From positions 11,904,001-11,968,000 of the forward strand of contig OU612065.1 of NCBI GenBank assembly GCA_914767715.1: DNA of 64,000 nt. Reading direction: 5' to 3'. Positions 1 to 12,040 of the stretch are shown piece after piece. Within the stretch, counting starts at the first letter, position 1. Each line of letters begins with the position of its first letter. Under the pieces are notes generated by a model, which did not search any database, was not told where the DNA came from, and saw only the letters and a program-made list of their open reading frames with translations. A program made the translations under genes and the position numbers. The DNA is from Membranipora membranacea. Lineage: Eukaryota > Bryozoa > Gymnolaemata > Cheilostomatida > Membraniporidae.

Positions 1-880
1 GTTAACTTAACCGGTTTTAGATTGTAGATACATTGAACTGCCAGGTTACTAAACCCGTCATGCTGAAAGCAGATGTATGTATAACTGGCTCTGATCCATA
101 TCTTGAGATGGGTCGGATTACGGAAGCATGATAAAGAAGAATCAAGAAGGTAGGATTTTTTAAAGATTCTTGTGAATAGGAGGACAATATCGGATCATCT
201 CTTCCAAGCTTCAATCGTTTTAGCAACGCAATGTTTAAGTGAAGCTAGATATCATTACCAGGTATCCTATCACAAATTTACAATTTATTAATTGTTTTGT
301 AGAGAAAGCTGAAACATTGTGAAGAAGCTATGTATACATGGTAGAAATTTAGTGTTATTATGACTGCAGTGGGATTAGAATAATTAACTTCACTATTCAA
401 CACACCATCATGTAAGTAACTCTCATTGCTTTCAAACAGTATTCTAGCAATTCCATCACAGCATTGGGTGGCCTATGGTGGTCAGTGAAGCTACTGCTCC
501 AAATTCTTGAGATGGAATGTTATCTTATTGTCCGGTTCAGTTGTCTCAATCACATCTCTCAATCATAAACTTGTAAACACTCATATACTTGTATACTGTC
601 ATGGAGTAGAATTTGTTTGTTGACACAATGTGGCACATGGGCACATTGTGATTAATTACAAATTCCAATGGACGTTAGAATATATGATGTATCAGTGCCA
701 GCCCTTTTGTTTTAATTTTGTTCATTCATAATTACAGATCGAGGTAGGCCCATCTCACAGACAGCAGGTGGATGATTGGCACTGGTGACAGCTCACTGAT
801 CACCTGCCCAATCCACCATGAGACCGGAAAGGTTGCGGAAGCCAGAGAAGAAATGAGGGAACCAATATTATCATAATGTA
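1..880. repeat. Left copy of a diverged duplicated block (partner at about 3690-5200)
   Basis: This stretch resembles about 3690-5200 in the same order. Shared anchors include the AACTGGCTCTG segment near 82 and 3739, the TCAAGAAGGTAGGAT segment near 143 and 3821, the CATGTAAGTAACT segment near 411 and 4299, and the GTGCCAGCC / TTCATAATTACAG segment near 695-735 and 4997-5035. Several anchors sit on splice-like AG and GTAAG signals, so the block may derive from a duplicated multi-exon transcript. No frame stays open across both copies, and I recognise no protein. Divergence is considerable, so this is an old duplication. Confidence 0.6.
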
Positions 881-1029
881 GCCGATGGGCTAAAATCACC
901 TTGATAAATGTTCACCTTCGCTTAGAATATGGACTGATACTGCTCTGTTGGGATAGATCGAGGACTGGAGACATAGAGTTTGACATGCTTACTTGAAGTT
1001 TGACCTGAGCACCCTGAACTTCTACTCAA

Positions 1030-2820
1030 TCTTATTGAAGGGGTGAGTTGTATGAAAGGGAATTGTATTTTGTCTGCATTTTTCTCCAACTACGGACGAA
1101 ATGCAAACGGCTAGCATGTGTTATATTCGTCAGTGAGAGGTTGCAGATTAAGGCTAAACCCCCAAAAAAAGTCTTTTGTAATAAAAAAAACACTCAAAAT
1201 TGTGTGAAATAAGGTCCAAGCAATGGGCCATGTAAGGCCAACAACCTTAACACGTACGCTGTGTTGCATAGGGTGGCAATGGTGATACGGACTGTGATAT
1301 GGGACGAGAGAACACAACTCTGAGTTCTAAATAGCGTGTACACTAATTAGCGCCATCAACCCATTCTTTTTTTTTGGGATGGTGAGATGGCGCAATCGGT
1401 TAGCGCGCTTGCTACTCAATGCTAGGCGATTGGTGCCGCATGAGTTGTGGGTTTGAGTCCTATTAAGGGAGCTTTCAAGGTTGATTGTTACAGCCCCAAG
1501 CACCCTTGGGTGTATACCTCTTCGAGAACACTCAAACTTGTGTGGAATGAGTAAACAAGATGTGCAGCTCCCGAATTATCCTTAAGAAGTATTGTTTGTC
1601 GTGATGACACCCACATTAACAAACTGCGTTCTCAATTTCCCCTTTATTATACTTTCAGGTAAGCTTTAAATTGCAGTTTCAAACCAACCAGTGTACATCG
1701 GCACTCCTGTTCGAAGATGGACTGAAACAGAACATTGTGATATCTCGACCCAGGACACAGAAGAAGAGAGTGGGCTGTCTAAATATCTATACACTGCTTA
1801 GGCCATATACTATACTGCTATACTAATCTATTATACTGCTGAGGCAACAAAAATTGAGTAAGTTGATCACAATTCCTTCCATGTACCATTATGATTTTCT
1901 ACATAGAAATATTTTTCGCGGTCAGTTTTCTTTAAAACGTGAAAAACTTTGTTGATGAAATTGGCGAATGCATGGAAACATTCACATTCCCCCCAGGGAC
2001 GTGGTATCTGATATATGATTGTCATTTTGTTCATTGGTTGATTGATTGACTGATTATGTTTTAGGATGATCCAGTCCATAACAAATATACTTTGACCTGA
2101 ACACACTGAATTGTTACTTATTATTACTGTATGGGTGAGTTGTATATGAGCGAAATGAACCCAAGGAGTATTTTTGACTGCATGTTTCTCTAACTACAGC
2201 ACAAAATGCCAACTGCAAACATGTGTTATCAGTGAGAGGTTGCAAATAAAAAGCTATTTACTCAATTGCCTAAACACCAAACTTTGAAGTCTATTTTTAT
2301 AAAAAAAACACTCAAATTTGGGTAGAATTGGATCAAAATGTGTGGCTCTTGATTTATTCATTAAAATTATCCTTTGTGCCAATCACATTCATTACTGTCA
2401 AAAAGATATTCTCAATGTCTCCGTTATATTTTCAGATGACCCTCAAATTTCTGTTTGAAATAAACCATAAAGCATCTGCACTCCTGCGGGAAGACGACTG
2501 CGATAACTCAAGCCAAGACATACCACAGCAGAAGAGAGTGGGCAGTCTCAGTATCAAACGCTATCAACTAATATTTTGCTGATGCGACACGAATTGAGTG
2601 AGCTGAATCACAACACCTTCCAAAGACTATGAGGATTCTCTAAAGAAATATTTTTTTCTCGGTCAGTTTGCTTTAAAATATGAAAACCTTGTTACTAGAA
2701 TGTGCAAATACATGGAAGCGTACAATCCTCTCACTGAAGTCGAAGGTGGTTCATCTACCTGGTATATGATTATTGTAATTTTTACTTGTGGTATTATTTT
2801 AGGTTGACCAGTTTAGAACG
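1030..2820. repeat. Tandem duplication, about 1-kb unit, two diverged copies
   Basis: Copy 1 (about 1030-2085) and copy 2 (about 2110-2810) share ordered blocks. These are the GGGTGAGTTGTAT block (1041 and 2132), the CAGTGAGAGGTTGCA block (1131 and 2230), the AAAAAACACTCAAA block (1185 and 2300), an AGAAGAGAGTGGGC block (1763 and 2530), and the AAATATTTTT / CGGTCAGTTT block (1907 and 2646). Copy 1 carries about 340 extra bases (about 1218-1557) that include a tRNA-like SINE, so that insertion probably came after the duplication. No coding frame survives. Confidence 0.65.
1378..1570 (+). mobile_element. tRNA-derived SINE-like element
   Basis: A TGGCGCAATCGGTTAGCGCG stretch (about 1388) matches an A-box of a tRNA-type Pol III promoter. 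A GGTTTGAGTCC stretch about 60 bases downstream matches the B-box consensus GGTTCGANTCC. An unrelated body follows with no clear A-rich tail. It lies inside bases absent from the neighbouring duplicate copy, as expected for an insertion. The tRNA-like head does not fold as a complete functional tRNA by eye, so I call it SINE-like and not a tRNA gene. Confidence 0.6.
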
Positions 2821-3689
2821 ATGAAGATTGAGTTATGTACCAACAAGTTCTTTGACACAGCATCAGGCATAAAAATAGGGTAATTTACCCAGTTCTAACT
2901 AACCCAGTGGATGTGACAAAAGGCGCTAGATTCACGATGTTAAAACTAAACTGTTCTGTGCAGGTAAGGCATTCATCAGTCTAAAAATAGGATAAGTGCC
3001 AGCATATGACCAGGTGGCCTAGTTAAATTTGTCTACCAGTTTCTTTAGCCAAAGAAAAATTGAGTTATTAATCATAATAATTTATCAAACCTTGATCAAC
3101 AAGGCCCTCAGAATAATCTGCTAGTTAAAATACTTTTTGACAGATAATCACCAGTATTTGTAGTTTTTGTGTGTTCCTGCTATTGAATAACCATAAACAC
3201 ACTTTGTAGATTATAGATACATTGTACAGCTGCTGAAAGCCTACTGGCTATTTTGACCCACCCTAAAACTCTGCCGCCGGACCGATAGCCGCCCCCCCCA
3301 ATAGCGCATACTTGTGTCGCTTGGCATGGATTTTTTGGCTGTCTAGACTCTTCGATCGTTCGATCATCAACTTAGGGTAGGACCTCTTAACAGCTTCAAT
3401 TTAAACCTGTTCCAAATTTAATCCAATAATACAATGTTAAAAAACAACCCCAACAATTTACATGGGATGTTCATGAATGGAGAATTTTTTATATAGTCAT
3501 GATTTTTCTCGTTACATGACCTAAACTATCATGTTGTATAAGCTTTCAGGTGAAAACAAAATATAAGTCAGAAGGGGTTGGGGCAACTCAAACGCTGGCA
3601 GTTGGATCAAATTTTGGTCTAGTTTTTCCTCGTGATGATTCTAAAGTTAAAATATGTCATCAGTCTGCAGTTGCTAACCATATTGTTTT
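2821..3689. other. Non-genic interval
   Basis: AT-rich sequence with no open frame of note, a short C-run (about 3292) and no recognisable repeat. It separates two duplicated blocks. Confidence 0.4.
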
Positions 3690-5200
3690 AATTATTTTCA
3701 GTGCATTATAATAATCAGACTAAGACACATCAGGCTAAAAGTGGATGGGTAACTGGCTCTGGCTTCGTGCTAACCTACTGGCGCCAATTCATCATGATAT
3801 AGAGAAGCATGAAACGAACGAGTCAAGAAGGTAGGATATCAATATGTTCTTGGACAATATCAAATAGTCTATTCAGGCCCTCAATTTACTTTTTAGGCCA
3901 TACTTGTCCGAAGCTTTATTGTGTTGCCCTTGTAAAAGCCTCACCAGGTATCCATATCACAAAATTACATATTAATTTCATCAATGTGCACCTAAAGGAA
4001 TTTGATCCAGTTTCCCTGCATTCCAAATTGCTTCCCTGTCTTGTTATATGCAGAAAATTAAAAATGTCTGCTGCTTATCAGAGGTAAGCAATTCTGAATG
4101 CAGTCAAACTGGATCAAACTTTTTTTAACCTACCTAACAACTTTGTATGCCACACATTTTGTAGTCGAAAAATGAAGAAGGCTGATATTTTACAGTGTTA
4201 TTAAGACTGCAGAGAGAAACTCTGGCCTAAAAATTGGCATTGCGGAGGAGCAACTTAATAATTTACTTCACATCATTCACAGACATTAAGGCCCATACAT
4301 GTAAGTAACTTTTGACTCCTCAAAACAGTATTTTAGCAATTCCATTAAATCATGGGGGGGGGGTCTAGTCACTAGCTCCTAATTCTGGAGATGGTATATT
4401 ACCTCATTGCATTGTAGCAATATTTATAATTGTCGTAATGTGATTTCTTTAATGAAGTTGAACGGAGATTAGGTCCAACTCTTTAACTATCATTGACTGA
4501 TGCCACTGGAAACAGTCATCAGTTGGTACATCACCCATGTTATTGCACCAATTTACCATACCACTTATATTCTTTTGTTGTTATGGTAAAACATTGGGGA
4601 GACTTTTATTTTGCTTATGTGTCAACTGTCTAGTGGGTGGAGAGCCAAAGATTTATGCAATTCAATCATTTTACCGAAGTTATCTTCTCCTTGACATTAG
4701 GGAGATAATTTCAAGTTAAAAGTTTATAGTCCTAATGGTTGCAACTACTGCATTTGTTATTGTAGTTAATTACCGTTCAGTGTCGTTTGGCAATATCACA
4801 AATCACCTGCTAAAGGGTTAATAGAGACTGGCACATTTGGCCGATGAATTACGGCTGATCCTCGAGCCCATTCATTCTTCCTTTATACAGAGCACTGTAA
4901 ACAATCCAAAAGACTGTAACATTGAAAGGGGACACAAGATGGTCAATGGTGCTTGCCTGTTATAATTCTAATTGTAGATGTAAGTGATGTATCTGTGCCA
5001 GCCATTTGTTTTACTTTTGTCCATTCATAATTACAGGTAAACGTAAACGTAAACATAAACGTAAACATAAACATCATGCAGAGAGCAGGTGGATGACTGG
5101 CAGTGGTATCAGCTCACCAATCATAGATCACGGATCGCGGAAAAGATTGCAGAAGAGGTTGAGGAAGCTGGAGATTAAGGATTCTAAACGGTAAGTGTTT
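3690..5200. repeat. Right copy of the duplicated block, with exon-like ends
   Basis: This is the partner of 1-880. At 5036-5190 a TTACAG acceptor-like site is followed by a hexamer run (AAACGT/AAACAT, 5038-5071) and about 150 bases open in one frame, giving a Lys/Arg/His-rich peptide that ends at a GTAAGT donor-like site. The first copy lacks the hexamer run and is not open in the same way. It could be an exon of a rapidly diverging gene or a decayed one. Nothing identifies a function. Confidence 0.5.
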
Positions 5201-5504
5201 TTTGCAGATTATTGTGATCAGCCTTAGATATTAGTTTACTAAAATTTTTTTGTGGCACTAGCTTGCGTAAACCTGAAATAATTTCAATTTATATATTTTA
5301 GGCCGAATTGGTTGTCTGCGGTCATTGCCAAATTTCTAACTCAAATGTACAGGGACATCCTATGAATCATGTGCATTTACATGCAATTCTGGGAGATCTC
5401 GGAGAGGAGCTCTAGCTAAGGTAAATCGAAACATCGACAGTACAAGCATAGCTCTATAATTATTATCGATGCCAAGGAATACTTATAAAAAAAAGAATAT
5501 TTAA

Positions 5505-5866
5505 AAATTGAGAATAGATGTCTGAAAATTATAGACTATGACAGTTCTAAAGATAATACTCGAAAGACCTTCAACATCCCTGTTTTAACTTTGCGTTTCG
5601 AATATTTGTATCTGCTGACGTTTTATAAAATTGTTAATAATTTAGTCCCAATAATTGATACCAATCTGCTACCTGAAAAGTTAACTAGTGAAACTCGGCT
5701 TGCTAAAAGTTCTGGATTTAGACTATCCAAGGAAAATTTTAGATTTGCTTTAGCTAATTTCGGTGCTCAGAAGTTTAACGAATTACCCAATCATGTTAAG
5801 CTGAGTCAATCCCTTGCTTCATTAAAAAATGCCACTCGGAGCCACGTCCTCAAACTTCTCAATTAA
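5505..5866 (+). mobile_element. LINE (CR1/L2/Jockey-like) ORF2 C-terminal fragment
   Basis: The frame opens with a KIENRCLKIID stretch and continues through LRFEYLYLLTFYKIVNN to a stop at 5864-5866. That is the usual end of non-LTR retrotransposon ORF2 proteins, downstream of the reverse-transcriptase domain (a pattern of 'KLQNRALRII ... LLFYKILN'). There is no RT core here, so it is a 5'-truncated copy. About 235 bases of 3' sequence follow, with an AATAAA at 6102-6107 that probably marks the element's 3' end. Confidence 0.7.
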
Positions 5867-6109
5867 CGAGTCAGTTGTTATCATTTCGTTTTAGCCTACG
5901 GCTGCATTGTTCTAAATTTATTTTCCTAGCTATTGTGTATTAACTTGTGTAACGTTTTACCCCTAATTAATGCCTGTGTGTAGTTTGTAATTTTACCTGT
6001 CATTGTTCTTGATTTTAAGTTAAATGTGTTTTTAATTCTACACCATATTTTATTATTTCCTGTTTTCTGGGTACAAGTCCTAAGGACTTATTCTTCTCCA
6101 GAATAAACA

Positions 6110-6790
6110 TGGAATATATACACTGAATGGATCAAATCTGTGATTAAATTTTTCCATGCCTACTACTTTGATATCATAATTAAATTGTAATCGTTGGAAT
6201 TAAATCTATGGAACAAACTTGCTAATACTGTAAGAGATAGAACCTTGATAATTAAAATAATATCATTACAGAGGTAAGAGTCACCATAAACAACACAGTG
6301 ATCGTAGACATCAAACTCAAAGGCAGGTAGTCACCAGGGTTACCACTGTATCCAGTATCTTCTACTGTTGCCACGAACCTGATTAATGCCTTGCTGCTCT
6401 GTGTTGTGAATACCACAGCATCAGAGCCGGTTGACAGTCAAAATACTGCTTCTGAAATGCTTCAGGTGAGAATATTGTTTTCAGTAAACAGTAGTTTTCA
6501 TCTATTGTCACTTTTTGTAATGTCATAAAATAGAGCAATTCAACCCACCAGAAGTACAATAGTACACACAAATTTATAGCTGCTGTGCTTTCGTATCACA
6601 ATGACTTGGAGCTTGAAAGTAACATTTACATCAGCGTAAAATCACAAATGGTATCTACAATTGTCAATTTAAGGAAAAGTTACTTTCCTAGAGTTGCTAA
6701 ATTTCTGCCAGTGGATACCAAAATAGCAGGAAAATATTCCGAATGAGCGATCCAAAGTAACCACAGTTTTGTAACTCTATGCAATCATGC
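6110..6790. other. Non-genic interval with an exon-like islet
   Basis: AT-rich. A CATTACAG / GGTAAGAG pair near 6267-6278 mimics a micro-exon, but no supporting frame exists. No repeat or gene is recognised. Confidence 0.35.
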
Positions 6791-8840
6791 CACTTTATAA
6801 CTTCTAGGTGTTACAGAAAAAATTTGTATTGCCATGGGATGAAGAAATGACATTATACAGAGGCTCCCCTTTCATGAATGCCGGATATTAGCTGTCGACA
6901 CTGAAGTGGTAACAATCCAATCCCTCTAGTGATGTTACAACCAATCTTGGAGATAATGGATCAAAGCTATTCTTGCAAAGACAAAGACAAAGGCCAAAGA
7001 TCAGAGGTAAGGGCCTTCCAGCTTTAACTTCCTCATCTGGTAAACCCAAACTGAATATTATGCATGCTGGATAAAACTAAATACGTACACCACTTTTATA
7101 TTTCATCTTTTCTCGTCCTGTTCTTGTTCTGAACACCTTTTTTTCACTCTAGCTGATATTGTTACCGATACACCGGGCTACGTAGTCTTGCATAAAAAAT
7201 TATATCAAAGGTCAAATCATCAGTCCATATTTGGTAAAGTCACAATCTGGATAAAATTCCAGTCGACTTTGCACAGACCAACAATTAAAGATTTATTTTA
7301 ATGTCTAGATTGCATTAATTATGTTTTTCTTTGCGGATTAATAAGCCCAATTTTTTATGATTGGCAAGGACGGAGATTTTCTTATGGGTTGCGTTATGAT
7401 TCATGCTTCTAAGAGGACAAAATAATATTTGATGATATATTGGAAATGAGAACAACTGGCTACCTGGTGTTGTGGGCTGAGTACATGTCTCACCAGACTT
7501 TATTTTATTGTAGATTGGACGCTGCAGGTGACTTGTCCTTGGTGAACAATGAAATATTCAGGTGTAGGATATAAACATCGCACCCTATTACCGCCAAAAT
7601 GTAAGTGCAAACAATAATATATATAACACATTAATTGAAATTAGACAAAACATTTTCCGCCAATGGAGACTAAAGTAGAAATGAAACAACCTGCATGATT
7701 TATCCAATGTTGTGTACTTCTTGGTAATCATGCCACTAAATAATTTCTAGGGGTTACAGAAGAGATTGGTGTTGCCATAATACCGAGACATAACGCACCA
7801 GCGAGACTCGCTCTAATTGAGGCTGTTGAACCTGAAGCAATAACAAACCAAGATCTCTTGTGATTTTATGTAGTCTGAACTTGCACTGCTGGCCTCACAA
7901 TCATCCAGAAATAAAGGTAAGGACCATCTTGCTTGAACGTCCTGAACTGGTAAACACAAACTGTCCTAACTAAATACACCACTTTTACATTTAATCTGTT
8001 AGGTCTGAACTCCTAATTTAAGTCCAGCTGGAAAAGATAACTCGATATTGTTACCTAGCCTTCAGGTTACACACACTCTTGCCGCAAGAGTGAGACCACA
8101 GGTTTATGTAGTCAAGCCTTCAGTCAATAGCTCAGTAAAGTGACAATCAAGAGGAAATATCGGTCGACTTTGCGCTAATGGTGTTGTTGGGGATTAATGC
8201 CCTTATGTATTATGCTGCACACAGACCAAGTAAACAGAGTGTTGCCTATCAGGTTAACGAATGGCTGTCAGTCATCTAATGACCACATTGCTAAGTGTAA
8301 AAAACTGCAAGCAAAACTTGATAGAGAGAGTGGCAATCTAACTTTACATATGCTAATGCGTTATGGTCCCTCATGATGATGTACTAGGGCGTGGCTTAGT
8401 TGGTAAGAGTACCAGTCTTCAGTATGGAAGTGTTGGAAGGAAGCGGGTAGGAAAACCACTTCAGTTCACTGACTACTATGGTTTGTTGGACCTCCAGGTG
8501 TGCTCCAACCTGCCTACAAACTGAGAGCAACTTGGCGCAGAAGCTGTTGCCTTGCCCTTAAGGCACCCTATTTTCACCGCTCATTTGTGGAGATGCAGTG
8601 AGTGACTATACCTTGTGATTTTAACCAACATGCTTCTGAGAGAAAAAATAATAAGTTATATGGGAAATGAGACCAACTGCCTGTTGTCTCATGCCGAGTA
8701 CATGTTCTCACCACATTCTTATTTTACTGTAGGGGAGATTCTGAAGGTATCTTGTATTCGGTAAACAATAAAACATTCAGTCATAAGATATATACATCAC
8801 TCCCTGTTACTGCCATAATGTAAGTACAAATAATAATATG
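6790..8840 (+). repeat. Two tandem copies of a gene-like segment with a conserved 87-bp putative exon
   Basis: Copy 1 is about 6790-7640 and copy 2 about 7735-8840. Both carry, in order, a TTCTAGG(T/G)GTTACAGA acceptor-like start, a short frame ending in a stop, a GGTAAGG donor-like site, then an acceptor (TTGTAG at 7514, CTGTAG at 8733) followed by exactly 87 bases and a GTAAGTRC donor-like site. One frame of the 87-mers shows protein-like conservation (D-x-x-G-x-L-x-x-VNN-x-x-F), but copy 1 has an in-frame TAA where copy 2 has TAT. I read these as duplicated remnants of an unrecognised gene or non-coding transcript. Copy 2 is interrupted by a second SINE-like element. Confidence 0.55.
8386..8640 (+). 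mobile_element. Possible second tRNA-derived SINE
   Basis: A GGCGTGGCTTAGTTGGTAAG stretch at 8389 fits a tRNA A-box (TRGCNNAGYNGG). No good B-box follows at the expected spacing. The sequence lies in extra bases of duplicate copy 2 that copy 1 lacks, which supports an insertion. Confidence 0.4.
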
Positions 8841-9685
8841 AAATTGAATTAAAGTGGGATTCCTTACTTCTGACCAATCAGAAGTCAATTACCTCAAGGT
8901 CATAAGGCTGTGTAACCGGGAGTTTCTACTCTCCTTCCTTTCAATCTGAAAACCTTTAGAGGAATGCCAACTTTTCTGAAACTTTTCTGAAACAGTTTGT
9001 GTAACGATATTCTTACAATTATTTTTTATATTTCCTCCATTTATAGTCATTATGTGACCTACAAACTAAAATAATGCATCAGAGTGTACAGGAGTAAGCG
9101 TGAGTGAATGAATTGTAAACCAACCTTTCGAATATTGAAACTGAGGAAACCCCAACTGGCAACTTCTCCAGGTAGATATATTCTTTCCTCGACAATGTAG
9201 TGTATATAATGAAATACTTATTGAATCCTAACAATAACGCCATGTGGCTTGTGTTTTTACACTGATTCATTGTGATGAAATGAAAATCCTTGATGTTAAA
9301 GTCCTACTGAACAAATGCATCTTGTAATAATATTCTGGAAAGAAATTTTTGATATGTTGTTAAATAAACGAGGCCATAAGTGGCACCTTTACCTCATACT
9401 ATGTTTTGCATACTTTGTGTGAGAAGAGTGCTGCTTCTCATTTTGCAAAATAATCCTTTTAGTTTATATGGGTATGTTTGGTGCAGTTTAAGACATGTTT
9501 GTGCAATACTGGACTACTTGGCAGTACTAAATATTGAATCCATACTGATAAAGCGTTGTCATTGTGCACTAATTTGGTTTAAAACAAAGAAAGTACAATT
9601 TAAGGTAATGCCAAAGACCGATCCGAATAACAACACATCATAGCAAGGAACACTCAAACCAAGCTCTATCACAATTTTCAGGAAC
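8841..9685. other. Non-genic interval before the satellite
   Basis: AT-rich, with no gene signature. Short open frames (for example about 9079-9270 on the minus strand) have no recognisable domain. Confidence 0.4.
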
Positions 9686-10683
9686 TTGGACTTTCCTACA
9701 CTGACCTCCATTGAGTTTCACCCAACTTCACTTACTTACTTCCATTTGCCTTCACTTAATTCCACTAGCTTGAACTTAGTTTCACATACCTTCAAAGACT
9801 TTAATTTGCCAGCGCTTGTCTTCTGCTTTTTACACTTGCGCACACTAACTTCAACTAAATTGCACTTCCCAACGACACCTTCACTTGCCTTTATGTCTTT
9901 TCTCTTGCCTATGCTTACTTCAGCTTCTTTCCACTTATCTACACTTACTCTCACATACTTCCGCTTGCCAACGCTTACCTTCAAATACTTTTGCTTGTCA
10001 ACGCTGACCTCCATTTAAATTTTCGTCTACTTGCACTATAGTTATTACCACATAGTCAACTTGCACTCACTTACTACACTCACTTCTACGTGTATTCACT
10101 TACTTCCACTTAACTTCGCCTGCATCCACTTGCATACACTTTATTTTGCCTACTCGCACTTGCCTCCGCTTACCTTCACTTACTTCCACTTCACTTACTT
10201 CCTTACACTCCCCCTCACTCAGACTTGCCTCACTTGCCTTCACCTGCTTGACTTGCCTCACTTGCTTCACTTGCCTGACTTGCTTCACTTGCCGGACTTG
10301 CTTCATTTGCTGTATTTGCTTCACTTGCTTCACTTGCTTCACTTGCTTCACTTGCCTCACTTGCTTCACTTGCCTCACCTGCTTTACTTGCCTCACCTGC
10401 TTTACTTGCCTCACCTGCTTTACTTGCCTCACTTACTTCACCTGCTTTACTTGATTTACTTACTTCAATTGCTTCGCCTGCTTCGCCTGCCTCGCCTGCC
10501 TCGCTTGCTTCGCTTGCTTCGCTTGCTTCGCTTGCTTCACTTGCTTCACTTGCTTTACTTGCCTCACTTGCTTTTCTTGCCTCACTTGCTTTTCTTGCCT
10601 CACTTGCTTTTCTTGCCTCACTTGCTTCATTTGCTTTACTTGATTTACTTGCTTTACTTGCTTCACCTGCTTCACCTGCTTCG
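9686..10683 (+). repeat. Degenerate left flank of the satellite (CACTTRCCTYC / CTTGCYTCA variants)
   Basis: The sequence is built from variants of CACTTNCTTCA and then CTTGCCTCA / CTTGCTTCA. Unit length drifts and substitutions are frequent. Irregularity is greatest at the left end (9686-10020) and falls toward 10680, where clean 10-mers begin. The long frames that cross it on both strands follow from the low complexity. Confidence 0.85.
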
Positions 10684-11629
10684 CTTGCCTTCGCTTGCCT
10701 TCGCTTGCCTTCGCTTGCCTTCGCTTGCCTTCGCTTGCCTCCGCTTGCCTCCGCTTGCCTCCGCTTGCCTCCGCTTGCCTCCGCTTGCCTCCGCTTGCCT
10801 CCGCTTGCCTCCGCTTGCCTCCGCTTGCCTCCGCTTGCCTCCGCTTGCCTCCGCTTGCCTTCGCTTGCCTTCGCTTGCCTTCGCTTGCCTTCGCCTGCTT
10901 CGCCTGCTTCTCCTGCTTCGCTTGCCTTCGCTTGCCTTCGCTTGCCTTCGCTTGACTTCGCGTGCCTTCGCTTGCCTTCGCTTGCCTTCACTTGCAACCA
11001 CTTGCCTCCCCTTGCCTCCCCTTGCCTTCGCTTGCAACCACTTGCAACCACTTGCCTCCCCTTGCCTCCCCTTGCCTCCCCTTGCCTCCCCTTGCCTCCA
11101 CTTGCCTCCACTTGCCTCCCCTTGCCTCCCCTTGCCTCCGCTTGCCTCCGCTTGCCTCCGCTTGCCTCCGCTTGCCTCCGCTTGCCTCCGCTTGCCTCCG
11201 CTTGCCTCCGCTTGCCTCCGCTTGCCTCCGCTTGCCTCCGCTTGCCTCCGCTTGCCTCCGCTTGCCTCCGCTTGCCTCCGCTTGCCTCCGCTTGCCTCCG
11301 CTTGCCTCCGCTTGCCTCCGCTTGCCTCCGCTTGCCTCCGCTTGCCTCCGCTTGCCTCCGCTTGCCTCCGCTTGCCTTCGCTTGCCTTCGCTTGCCTTCG
11401 CTTGCTTCGCTTGCCTCCCCTTGCTTCGCTTGCCTCCCCTTGCTTCGCTTGCCACCACTTGCCACCACTTGCCTCCGCTTGCTTCGCTTGCCTCCGCTTG
11501 CTTCGCTTGCATTCACTTGCATTCACTTGCATTCACTTGCATTCACTTGCATTCACTTGCATTCACTTGCATTCACTTGCATTCACTTGCCTATACCTCC
11601 ACTTGCTTCACTTGCCAACACTTGCCTCG
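10684..11629 (+). repeat. 10-bp minisatellite, CTTGCCTYCG and sub-variants
   Basis: Runs of CTTGCCTTCG and CTTGCCTCCG with a strict 10-base period fill most of 10684-10897 and 10920-11400. They are interrupted by variants ending CCC, CCA or ACCA, and by single 9-mers (CTTGCTTCG). At 11506-11585 there are eight CTTGCATTCA units. The occasional 9-mer inside this array looks like the seed of the next array. Confidence 0.95.
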
Positions 11630-12034
11630 CTTGCTTCGCTTGCTTCGCTTGCTTCGCTTGCTTCGCTTGCTTCGCTTGCTTCGCTTGCTTCGCTTGCTTC
11701 GCTTGCTTCGCTTGCTTCGCTTGCTTCGCTTGCTTCGCTTGCTTCGCTTGCTTCGCTTGCTTCGCTTGCTTCGCTTGCTTCGCTTGCTTCGCTTGCTTCG
11801 CTTGCTTCGCTTGCTTCGCTTGCTTCGCTTGCTTCGCTTGCTTCGCTTGCTTCGCTTGCTTCGCTTGCTTCGCTTGCTTCGCTTGCTTCGCTTGCTTCGC
11901 TTGCTTCGCTTGCTTCGCTTGCTTCGCTTGCTTCGCTTGCTTCGCTTGCTTCGCTTGCTTCGCTTGCTTCGCTTGCTTCGCTTGCTTCGCTTGCTTCGCT
12001 TGCTTCGCTTGCTTCGCTTGCTTCGCTTGCTTCG
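11630..12034 (+). repeat. 9-bp satellite CTTGCTTCG, 45 perfect copies
   Basis: Forty-five uninterrupted CTTGCTTCG units. The array ends with a partial CTTGCT that abuts the reversed array at 12041. It differs from the preceding 10-mer by loss of one base plus a C-to-T change. Confidence 0.97.
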
Positions 12035-12040
12035 CTTGCT

